In this document: piece after piece, positions 9,654 to 17,086 of the stretch
Layout: the number at the start of each line of letters is the position of its first letter
Position numbering within the stretch: position 1 is the first letter of the stretch
Source of the DNA: Pseudobacteriovorax antillogorgiicola
GTDB taxonomy: Bacteria; Bdellovibrionota_B; Oligoflexia; Oligoflexales; Oligoflexaceae
Length of the DNA stretch: 64,000 bases
Assembly (NCBI RefSeq): GCF_900177345.1
Contig: NZ_FWZT01000008.1
Span: 186,001 to 250,000, forward strand
Direction: 5' to 3'
Notes under the pieces: generated by a model
The model's input: only the letters and a program-made list of their open reading frames with translations
Database searches by the model: none
Told to the model about the DNA's origin: nothing
Made by a program: the position numbers and the translations under genes

Positions 9654-9971
9654 GTGAATCGAAGACAGCTCGTCGCAGCCGCTTTAGCCATTCCATTTAC
9701 CCCTTGGCAAGGGATAGCCGCTATTGACAATGAATCCCTCTCCCCCAACCTATCATTATTTCCACAAGGGATTGCCTCTGGTGATCCTAGCCCGCAATCT
9801 GTAATGTTATGGACTAGGTTAGCACCCCATCGCCAAGTCTCGTCCATCAGCCTCCGGTTTCAAGTCGCCCGAGACCCCAATTTCCGGCAAGTGATCAGAC
9901 AGGGGAAAATCGAGACATCCCTTTCAGATCGTTACGATCACACCATTCGAATTAAGATTATCCTCCTCTGA
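9654..9971 (+). pseudogene. Truncated PhoD-family alkaline phosphatase (N-terminal fragment)
   Basis: GTG start behind AGGGATC. The first ~95 residues show a signal peptide (RRQLVAAALAIPF) and FPQGIASGDPSPQSVMLWTRL, the highly conserved beginning of PhoD-like phosphatases. The family normally exceeds 450 residues. Here the frame ends at residue 105 where transposon-derived sequence begins near base 9950. The catalytic metal ligands are absent, so the gene is dead. Confidence 0.8.
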
Positions 9972-10141
9972 TAGGCTAGTTCCTTGAAGCAGTGCTCAGC
10001 TTTAGAAAACTCACGCTTTTGGTAGACTCGTTTGCCTAAAACATAAATCAGTTCTTCACTGGATTCTGCGCTGCTATTGGCAACAGACTCTAGAACGATT
10101 GTGGACTTTTAGGGGTAGTTCAATTCCAAAAGGACCTGCGA

Positions 10142-10406
10142 TTAGTGGAATTTATCTGCAACAAGATGAGCATTCTTGAAGGTATTTTTTGCGAATGATT
10201 TGAAGGTCGACGATAGGTCCAAAGTCACCACTTTAACATTCTCTGTTCCTTTGAACTTCAAAGCGGCATCTTCTAAGTCTCGTTTATTACGGCCATCAAT
10301 TAACTCATATAGACACTTGTTCTTGTGATCTACGATCACTGACGCATACTCAACAGGCTCATACTTAGGCTTACAAAAGCTGTTCATCAATGCCAATCAC
10401 CGGTGG
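10142..10406 (-). pseudogene. ISL3-family transposase remnant
   Basis: Minus-strand frame YASVIVDHKNKCLYELIDGR ... VVTLDLSSTFKSFAKNTF ... LVADKFH is the central DDE region of IS204/IS1001/ISL3-family transposases (VtmDmsspY, VaDkFH). The preceding PPVIGIDE catalytic strand is present but in another frame near 10385-10406, and the frame stops directly after DKFH. It is a short frameshifted relic without ends. Confidence 0.7.
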
Positions 10407-10424
10407 ACAGTCATATAACCAAGT

Positions 10425-10841
10425 TCACTCTGTTTCACTGAAAACAGACTCGAATTCACCCAGTTCGTCCCAATTTCTCATTCCAGCTAGTAGCGTTTCC
10501 TTCCAAGTTCGATTGAGTATAGAGAAATCAAATTTTTTTAAGGAAATCCATTGGCCCTCAGGGCTTATGCCACCGGACATCAGCATAATGTGCAAATGCG
10601 GCTTGAAATCGCTTTTTCTTCCTACAGTATGAAGCACTATTAAACAGCCACATTCTAGGCTTACTCCTGCAACTTTTTCCATAAAGCTTTTTACGAAATG
10701 CCAGCCCATTGATATGAAAGCGCTGTATAAATCCCCTGTAGATCTATTCCAATAAAAGATCGACCGAAACTGAGCTGGGATTGTCAGTACAACGTGGCGA
10801 TAGTCCACATCCTCATAGAGTTTAGCGGCGATAGACTGAGC
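10425..10841 (-). pseudogene. IS91-family (Y2, rolling-circle) transposase remnant
   Basis: The frame contains DVDYRHVVLTIPAQFRSIFY, then LIVLHTVGRKSDFKPHLHIM and a GGIS turn, the middle of the Y2_Tnp transposase of IS91/IS801 elements (HvVfTiP, HTxGrk, PHlHvxxxgGg). The catalytic tyrosines and zinc-binding N-terminus are missing. Its 5' part overlaps the opening of the RHS reading frame on the other strand. Confidence 0.7.
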
Positions 10842-11759
10842 AAAGTTCTTCTATTTTTCCTGGCATCAATGCAGTCTTTTGCTTCAGCTTCCGAGGTTCA
10901 TACCCTATCTCCGGAGTTTTCTTCGGGGGTAGTTGATCATGAAACTGGCCTCGTTTATATGAATGCTCGTTACTATAACCCTACATCTGGAGCTTTCACG
11001 TCCCCTGACCCATTGTTTATAGCGGCTCCAGATATATGTGAAGAACGGTACAAGGAATGTAACCTCTACAGTTACGTTGCCAATGACCCAGTCAATAGTA
11101 TGGACCCAACGGGCCTAGCTCGTCAATCAGTTAGGAGGAGGTCTGTTAGGTCTTTAACGGCAGAGCAGACCAGAAGTTCTCTCTCACAAGCAGGTGTTAG
11201 GGGGACTTTAACCTCCCGAATGGCAGGTGGATTCAGATTATTTCGACAAACAGCAATGAGTACTTTGGCAAGACGATTTGGGGTAGGTTCCTACGCTCAT
11301 CAGAGAATTATCGGTAGCAGCATAATTAACCGAGGTCGAAGTGGGGCACCAATCCGTGTGGAGGTGGATCACACACCGACTGTTGGTGCCCAGCTCCCAG
11401 GTGGCTCAAGCATGAGAAGACGAATGCACCTCAGGGTAGCGAGTGCTCCGTCCATGGCGCTACCGAGGCAAGTCCATCGCCTTCACCCCACGACTTCTGG
11501 TGGATCAAATTACGATCGTGGGGTAATGGCGGGACAAGAACGCAGGCATATTCGAGCCGGAAACTACTATCAAGCCATGAGACTTCACTTTCAAGGCTAC
11601 CAGAACACTAGAGTAAATTGGCCAAGATATGGAACAAACGTCCATCAAGGAATGGCCCAAAATGCGGTAAATGCAGTAAGGCGAGCAAGGAGGCTAGGTC
11701 TTATTTCTAGCGCTGAAGAAAGAACGTTAATTGGATTGGCGAATCAAACGTCTCGATAA
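10794..11759 (+). CDS. Short RHS-core protein with putative nuclease-toxin C-terminus
   Basis: An RHS-repeat-associated core is clear: TGLVYMNARYYNPTSGAFTSPDP, then YSYVANDPVNSMDPTGL. After it comes a ~210-residue basic tail with VEVDHTPTVGAQL, ALPRQVHRLHPTTSG and AMRLHFQGYQN. The DH-x-P plus downstream V-H-R-x-H pattern resembles metal-dependent nuclease tails of polymorphic toxins (inference). Full RHS proteins have over 1000 residues, so this is a minimal or truncated form. A signal-peptide-like LSKVLLFFLASMQSFASA precedes the core, but no ribosome site supports any start (GTG 10794 and ATG 10869 are options). There is no immunity ORF in the 485 bp downstream. Confidence 0.6.
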   Translation: MAIVHILIEFSGDRLSKVLLFFLASMQSFASASEVHTLSPEFSSGVVDHETGLVYMNARYYNPTSGAFTSPDPLFIAAPDICEERYKECNLYSYVANDPVNSMDPTGLARQSVRRRSVRSLTAEQTRSSLSQAGVRGTLTSRMAGGFRLFRQTAMSTLARRFGVGSYAHQRIIGSSIINRGRSGAPIRVEVDHTPTVGAQLPGGSSMRRRMHLRVASAPSMALPRQVHRLHPTTSGGSNYDRGVMAGQERRHIRAGNYYQAMRLHFQGYQNTRVNWPRYGTNVHQGMAQNAVNAVRRARRLGLISSAEERTLIGLANQTSR

Positions 11760-11942
11760 GATAGGTATAACTTGAGGCAGCACTGCGCTTCATTTATAGT
11801 ATTATCCTATCTACGAGTTGGAAGAAACCTAATAGAGCATATGAATCACTTCAGCATCCCATGTTAGGTCGAAAAACTGTGGTCAGAATAGCTTTCGAAA
11901 CAATTTATGGTCAAGTAGTTTAATCTTTCTAACTAGAGCCCA

Positions 11943-12001
11943 GTCACGTTGATTCTTCTGCCTAAAAAACTTGCATTTTTCGACTGAAGAATCAACGTGA
12001 C
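11943..12001. repeat. 16-bp perfect inverted repeat with 27-nt spacer
   Basis: GTCACGTTGATTCTTC at 11943-11958 is exactly mirrored by GAAGAATCAACGTGAC at 11986-12001. The spacer contains A6 and T5 runs. It lies in a gene-free 485-bp stretch between the RHS toxin-like gene and the PRC-barrel gene, close to transposon relics. It could be the ends of a minimal miniature element or a large hairpin; no ORF is inside. Confidence 0.7.
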
Positions 12002-12244
12002 CGAGCACCTGCGGTAAGATCTGTCACAAATATTCTATAAATGTCAACATCGTAACGCTTCTAAAAACAAATGTAGTCAAAAAATAGTGAATCTATTTTC
12101 AGTCAGTGATGTGGGGCTTTGGCTTCACATTATGATCATATCGGAAGGGCTTCTCCTTAACTAGTTGATTTTGTGTTTAAAATGGGTCGGAACAGAACTT
12201 GCTGAACCCAATGTGAGATCGAATTAACCAGAATTGGAGGTCTT

Positions 12245-13063
12245 ATGGCATTTTTGTTCAACGAAGCGAGAAATTTTACGGCTTATGCAAAGGATGGAGA
12301 AATAGGTCGGGTCAAGGATATGCTGTTCGATGATCGTACCCTCAACATGCGATATGTAGTGATCGATAAATCTCGTTGGCTGCCAGGGAACAAGATTCTT
12401 CTTTCTCCATACGCCATTGAATCATGTGACTATGAAAAAGAAAAAATATACTTTGATCTTAATCAGAGGAAAATACAGGATGCTCCATCTTTAGAAGATC
12501 ACCTACCGGTTTCTAGGCAATTTGAAAGCCAGCTGTATCATCATTACAGCTGGATTCCATACTGGACCGGAGCGCCTCTCAGTTATAGCTGGTATCCGTA
12601 TCCAGGTCATCGAATCAAATCAAGCAACAGTCATCCCAAGGAAAAAGACGCGCGACGCCCCTGGGGAAATGGAGATCGAGATGACCAGAATTTAAGAAGT
12701 TGCCGGGAAATATGTGGCTATAGGATCTCGTCAGCTGACGACGAGGAGTTTGGTGAGCTTTCTGATCTCATCATAACAGACGATGACTTCCTACTTATTG
12801 ACCTAGTTGTTTGCAGCCGTCGGTGGTTGCCAGGTGGCAAAACCTTTTGCTTATCACCATTGTTTGCAGCAGCGCTTGACGAAATTGGTCGCAGTGTTCA
12901 TATGGAACTTAGCAGGGAAGCTATTCTCAGCAGTCCTCCTTTCCAGTGGGAATATTATGGTGAGCCGTACCGGAAATCACTTGCGGAGCACTATCAGAAA
13001 ATTAAGAATCAAGGGCCGGAATCATCTGGAAACAGTCAAGATGGTAGGATACCTGTTTCTTAA
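12245..13063 (+). CDS. Two-domain PRC-barrel protein
   Basis: ATG follows TTGGAGG at good spacing. Residues ~1-80 are a PRC-barrel (AYAKDGEIGRVKDMLFDD, VIDKSRWLPGNKILLSP). A second copy spans ~155-240 (GELSDLIITDDDFLLIDLVV, RRWLPGGKTFCLSP). A Trp/Tyr/Pro-rich linker separates them. PRC-barrels are small beta domains in photosynthetic reaction centre H subunits, RimM and many stress-linked cytosolic proteins; they mediate protein or RNA contacts. No enzymatic role is expected. The next gene, 97 bp on, is an OsmC-fusion protein, so a shared stress role is possible but not shown. Confidence 0.75.
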   Translation: MAFLFNEARNFTAYAKDGEIGRVKDMLFDDRTLNMRYVVIDKSRWLPGNKILLSPYAIESCDYEKEKIYFDLNQRKIQDAPSLEDHLPVSRQFESQLYHHYSWIPYWTGAPLSYSWYPYPGHRIKSSNSHPKEKDARRPWGNGDRDDQNLRSCREICGYRISSADDEEFGELSDLIITDDDFLLIDLVVCSRRWLPGGKTFCLSPLFAAALDEIGRSVHMELSREAILSSPPFQWEYYGEPYRKSLAEHYQKIKNQGPESSGNSQDGRIPVS

Positions 13064-13160
13064 AGGGCGGCTAAGATTTGTTGCATTGGAGAGTTTTTTT
13101 CATCGGCAGGGACTCAAGTCTGTATTAAGCTGAAACGATACTAAGACCAAGGAGGATGAC

Positions 13161-14393
13161 TTGAGTTACCAAACCAAACGATTCGATTTTAAGAATAAAG
13201 ATGGGCATAGTTTATCAGGAAAGCTTGAATTGCCATCGAAGCCATTCAAGGCTCTTGCCATCTTTGCCCACTGCTTTACCTGCTCCAAAAATATACTGGC
13301 TGCAAGTCGGATCTCCCGAGGCTTAACGGATGCCGATATTGCCGTGCTCCGCTTTGACTTTACAGGCTTGGGAAGCAGTGAGGGAGATTTTGCGAATAGT
13401 GGCTTCTCTTCTAATGTAGATGATCTTATTGCAGCTTACCAAGCATTGGAAAATGAATATCAAGAGGCACCTAAAATTCTGATCGGACATAGTCTAGGAG
13501 GAGCCGCGGTGCTCGCTGCCGCACCCCAGCTACCGGCCTTAAAAGCCGTAGCCAGTATCGCAGCACCCAGTGAGGCTGAGCATGTTCTCAATAATTTCGC
13601 AGGAAAATTAGACGAAATCGAAAGCAAGGGATTTGCTGAAGTCTCGTTGGCTAATCGTACTTTTACCATTAAAAAAGAGTTTATTGATGACGTCAACGAT
13701 GACAGGTTTTTATCGAGACTGTCTGATTTCGAAGGTGCTGTTATGGTGATGCATGGGCCCGGTGATCAGACGGTAAGCATCGACCATGCGGCTAGAATAT
13801 TCAAATCTGCCAATCACCCGAGAAGCTTTATTTCGTTAGATCAAGCAGACCACCTCCTTTCTAATAAGAAAGATGCTGATTACGTCGCGACAGTTCTAGG
13901 GGCATGGGTCAGCCGCTTTCTAGAGGAGTCTGAAGAGGAGGCGAATGAGACTCATGATAGCGAATCAACATTGGTTGAACTCCGAGGAGTAGGAAATCAT
14001 GAATACACTCACCTGATTCGTGCACGGCAACATCAATTGCTGGCAGACGAACCAAAGAGTTTGGGAGGAGATGACCTAGGAATGGGGCCTTACGATTTGC
14101 TTTTATCATCATTAGGAGCCTGCACGGCGATGACCGTGAAAATGTATGCCCGTAGGAAGGAATGGCCTGTTGATGATGTTGAAATCAGTCTGGAGCATCA
14201 GAAGATTCATGGAAAAGACTGTGAAACTTGCGACAACAAAACGGGTAGGGTGGATCAAATCACCAAAACGATCAAGATTAAGGGTAATTTAAGCTCCGAG
14301 CAGACGGAGCGTTTGCGGGAGATTGCAGAGAAGTGCCCCGTAAATCGAACGTTGAAGTCTGAAGTGGCAATGAAAACAGTCCATATAGACTAA
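13161..14393 (+). CDS. Alpha/beta hydrolase-OsmC fusion protein
   Basis: TTG start seven bases after AAGGAGG. Residues 1-255 form an alpha/beta hydrolase: FAHCFTCSKN, FDFTGLGSSEG, nucleophile elbow IGHSLGGAA (Ser), VMHGPGDQTV (Asp region) and DQADHLL (His). Residues ~270-410 are an OsmC domain with the reactive Cys in LLLSSLGACTAMTVKMYA and the second in EKCPVNRTL. OsmC proteins reduce organic hydroperoxides with paired cysteines. The fused form is a known bacterial architecture. It is monocistronic, following a PRC-barrel gene. Confidence 0.88.
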   Translation: MSYQTKRFDFKNKDGHSLSGKLELPSKPFKALAIFAHCFTCSKNILAASRISRGLTDADIAVLRFDFTGLGSSEGDFANSGFSSNVDDLIAAYQALENEYQEAPKILIGHSLGGAAVLAAAPQLPALKAVASIAAPSEAEHVLNNFAGKLDEIESKGFAEVSLANRTFTIKKEFIDDVNDDRFLSRLSDFEGAVMVMHGPGDQTVSIDHAARIFKSANHPRSFISLDQADHLLSNKKDADYVATVLGAWVSRFLEESEEEANETHDSESTLVELRGVGNHEYTHLIRARQHQLLADEPKSLGGDDLGMGPYDLLLSSLGACTAMTVKMYARRKEWPVDDVEISLEHQKIHGKDCETCDNKTGRVDQITKTIKIKGNLSSEQTERLREIAEKCPVNRTLKSEVAMKTVHID

Positions 14394-14533
14394 TATTTAC
14401 AAATATTATAACATACATCGAAGAATCACAAGTTAGATAAATAACACTCTAGTCGCATTTTAATACGAGTATATGCAGAGTTTCCTTGGTACTATCGAAC
14501 AATCATTTATAACCATGTACCTTGGATAGAGCT

Positions 14534-15130
14534 ATGTTTGAACTGAAAGGATTCGACAAGCCTAGGCTTGACCTTATTTTTAATTCTTTGGAAATTCGTG
14601 TTTTAAAGAAGTTCACTAAATCATCGAGACGTTACCGAAAGTCCGGTTATATCCCTCAGCCGTCGACAATCATACGACTTTCGAATGTAGATCGATATCG
14701 GTATGTCATGGTCAATGGCTTCCTACCCATATGGATCAGTCGCGGTGGAGTGGGTTGTTTGCTTAGCGCTGTGGACAAGGACGAAATCTATCATCTCGAT
14801 TTGGATCGGATTCCTCGCCAAGTGTATAGTGAGCTTTTTTCTAGCACCATAGCGAAGCGTCCCCTGTCTTCCGCTTTACAATTCGTCGCAGCTGGAAACA
14901 TAGAAAACTTTCTGAATCTCATCATAGACGGCAGCCTTGATCAGTTATTGCTCTCTTACTGCAGCTCCGAGGAGCTTTCGGATCTATTACAAGGACAAGG
15001 CTCTTTAGATCTTGGAAACAGCACCATTTATGAAGTCCATCCTGGTTTATCAAAATCGTCTCATTGTGAAACTTTAATTGACTACTATTTTCATTCAACA
15101 AGAGGCTTGTCTTTAGCTCAGCGAAACTAA
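14534..15130 (+). CDS. Protein of unknown function
   Basis: A 198-residue soluble protein without signal peptide or membrane segment. ATG 14534 sits behind GGATAGAGCT; an in-frame TTG at 14522 lacks a ribosome site. It is rich in Leu, Ser and Arg, with basic residues near positions 25-45 (KKFTKSSRRYRKSGY) and a hydrophobic middle. I recognise no family. Neighbours are the OsmC fusion upstream and a lipoprotein downstream, both in the same orientation but separated by more than 100 bp. Confidence 0.5.
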   Translation: MFELKGFDKPRLDLIFNSLEIRVLKKFTKSSRRYRKSGYIPQPSTIIRLSNVDRYRYVMVNGFLPIWISRGGVGCLLSAVDKDEIYHLDLDRIPRQVYSELFSSTIAKRPLSSALQFVAAGNIENFLNLIIDGSLDQLLLSYCSSEELSDLLQGQGSLDLGNSTIYEVHPGLSKSSHCETLIDYYFHSTRGLSLAQRN

Positions 15131-15200
15131 GCCACGCTTCAGTTTGGAAATTCCTTCAGTGGGTGCTCTAGCCTTGCAGATCTTGGGGGCTTGAGCTAAA

Positions 15201-15245
15201 AGAGCGCTTTCATTCATCAATAAAATCAGAACGCTTTAGCGCTCT
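15201..15245 (+). promoter_or_regulatory. Possible leader stem before a lipoprotein gene
   Basis: AGAGCGCT at 15201-15208 pairs with AGCGCTCT at 15238-15245, ending just before the GGGAGG ribosome site of the gene at 15260. It could be an operator or a weak leader structure. Evidence is only the 8-bp repeat and its position. Confidence 0.25.
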
Positions 15246-15259
15246 ACCAGGGAGGAATT

Positions 15260-16117
15260 ATGGGAATGACACGTGGAGTGACACATCTTATCGCTGGCGC
15301 AAGTCTCTTGTCTTTGACGGCTTGCACAGACCCTTTGCCATGGCCTGACTCGCCACTATATCAAGTGCCCGACAATAAACCCGACTGGGTAAAACCAGCT
15401 GATAAGGAGGCAGCGAAACAAGCTATTGCGGGCCACTACGCTCATTACGATGTGGTTGCTTATGAGGATGAAACGGACCAAGGTCCGATGCGATCATTTA
15501 TCATATCCTACGGCTTTACGGATTTCTACCTTAATGATGATGGCGATTTGGTGGAGTACGATCGCTTTTGTCACGCCGAGCACCGAATTAATCAGAAGAA
15601 TGTCCAGTCAGTATTCAGCGACGCGGCAACGCAGGCGATCAAGCCCCGGGTTCAGGTCGTTGACGTCTTTGAAAAGGATGGAGCATGGCAGGTCTATCGT
15701 AAAGCAACACCGACCCTTATAGGAATTGATGGTGATCCATCTCAGCCCATCTCATTTGATCCGAACGATCCTTTGATCAATGACGATGATGGTGATGGCA
15801 AGCCAGGTGTCACTGTGAAAATCACCATAGCTGGCTTTATTAAGGCCGACCTTTATATCGCCCGCCGCGAAATTTTCAATAACCATCTGACTCTTTACTT
15901 GGACGGTTCGCTTTGGGGCTATGTGGAAGACTACTCAGAGCAGATGGTGATTGATGCTACTTTGGATATGCTTAAGCGACCTTCTAACCCTGCTCAGAAC
16001 CCAGACTATGGCCTTAGCCCCATGGCGCTGATTCCTATTTCGGAAGACCTGCAAGGCTGTGATGAGTTGATGGCAATGAAGGATAAACTTTTTCCAGCTG
16101 AACCAGGCTTCTATTGA
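15260..16117 (+). CDS. Lipoprotein of unknown function
   Basis: ATG after CAGGGAGGAATT. The signal peptide HLIAGASLLSLTAC carries a lipobox, so the mature protein begins at Cys22 and is membrane-anchored. It has an Asp-rich loop (DPNDPLINDDDGDGKPG) that resembles a calcium-binding EF/dockerin-like stretch. Cysteines CHAEH and GCDEL are also present. No family is recognised. The convergent neighbour is the trefoil-repeat protein. Confidence 0.55.
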   Translation: MGMTRGVTHLIAGASLLSLTACTDPLPWPDSPLYQVPDNKPDWVKPADKEAAKQAIAGHYAHYDVVAYEDETDQGPMRSFIISYGFTDFYLNDDGDLVEYDRFCHAEHRINQKNVQSVFSDAATQAIKPRVQVVDVFEKDGAWQVYRKATPTLIGIDGDPSQPISFDPNDPLINDDDGDGKPGVTVKITIAGFIKADLYIARREIFNNHLTLYLDGSLWGYVEDYSEQMVIDATLDMLKRPSNPAQNPDYGLSPMALIPISEDLQGCDELMAMKDKLFPAEPGFY

Positions 16118-16149
16118 GTTATTCATGGGGGGCTTGCCCCCTTACAGTA

Positions 16150-16836
16150 TTATTGGCAAGTGTATCGTAAGAGTGGGTACCGAGATCCTCCTTCAACCGG
16201 CCTGACGATGTACGGACAAGATCTCCCATAGGAGTCATAGCCACATCGATTTTCGGGATCGCTTCCCATGCCAGGACCAGTCTGAAAGGTCCAAGTAAAG
16301 CCCCGTGGGCATTGTCGCCCAAACCCTTCCAGGAGCCAACGAGCGCTCCACCACCCCGAGAGTATCGGTCCACTTTCTAACTCACCATATTCCATATGAA
16401 GATACTGATTAGCCTGCCATCGATTTTGAATTCTATAGACCGGAACATCTAAGTCTCTTAGATCACTCCAAGCTGGGGATTCTTGAATCACCTTCCATTG
16501 GGCGCTCAACCACTCAGGAAGTATGGGGCCAGACACAAGTTTGCCATACTCTGTGTGGAGATAGTGATTCGTACGCCAGCGATTGCGGATGCGATAGTAT
16601 GAACCTACCTTCTCAAAAACCCATTGCGCACTGAACCATCCGGGTAGAACAGGACTCGCATCAAGGCCATACTCAATATTCACATAAGAATCCAGGTTAA
16701 AGAAATTCTGAATACGTACATAGTCGGTTGCGGCGAGCTTGTGATTTTGGTCTCCTTCGTCCAAAGTGTTCGCAAAACTAGAAGTGTTAAGGAAAAAAAA
16801 CATCAATCCTAAGCTTATTAAAATTCGATTCTTCAC
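16150..16836 (-). CDS. Secreted protein with three trefoil-like repeats
   Basis: Signal peptide MKNRILISLGLMFFFLNTSSFA. Three consecutive ~45-residue repeats follow: VRIQNFFNLDSYVNIEYG...GWFSAQW, YRIRNRWRTNHYLHTEYG...EWLSAQW, YRIQNRWQANQYLHMEYG...GWWSARW. The hydrophobic spacing (Y-R-I-x-N-R-W ... Y-L-H-x-E-Y-G ... W-S-A-x-W) is that of a beta-trefoil (RICIN or fascin-like) fold, which typically binds sugars. A Cys-rich C-terminus follows (RQCPRGF, RCGYDSYGRSC). Carbohydrate binding outside the cell is inferred; the classical QxW of ricin B is not present. Confidence 0.6.
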   Translation of the reverse strand: MKNRILISLGLMFFFLNTSSFANTLDEGDQNHKLAATDYVRIQNFFNLDSYVNIEYGLDASPVLPGWFSAQWVFEKVGSYYRIRNRWRTNHYLHTEYGKLVSGPILPEWLSAQWKVIQESPAWSDLRDLDVPVYRIQNRWQANQYLHMEYGELESGPILSGWWSARWLLEGFGRQCPRGFTWTFQTGPGMGSDPENRCGYDSYGRSCPYIVRPVEGGSRYPLLRYTCQ

Positions 16837-17003
16837 GATTCATCCTTTCTGAGCATGAAATTTCTTTAGGAAGTATCAACGGCTGAAAGCGGGATTTCAA
16901 TTCTTTGGCTGTAGTTCAGTAGAAGGATTTTGATGCTTGGGATATTCCATTTTTGTCGGATTACACTTAGGAAGGCTCCTTTAAGCGAGTGAAGGAGTGG
17001 TAT

Positions 17004-17066
17004 GCGCAACACCGTAAGCTCTTGAGGTTTACCTGCCTCAGATTATCGGTAGGTTGCGCGTTTTTT
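17004..17066 (+). terminator. Plus-strand intrinsic terminator with no upstream gene on that strand
   Basis: GCGCAAC plus ACCG (17004-17014) pairs with CGGT, then GTTGCGC (17047-17059) with a two-base bulge. An inner hairpin TGAGG/CCTCA sits at 17023-17040, and T6 follows at 17061-17066. Polarity is plus, yet the flanking genes are both on the minus strand. It may end a small RNA starting in 16860-17000 (a weak TTGGGA-19-TACACT lies at 16937-16967), or act as a hairpin for the minus-strand protease gene ending at 17087. Confidence 0.5.
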
Positions 17067-17086
17067 AGAAATTATTTGCAGTCTGT

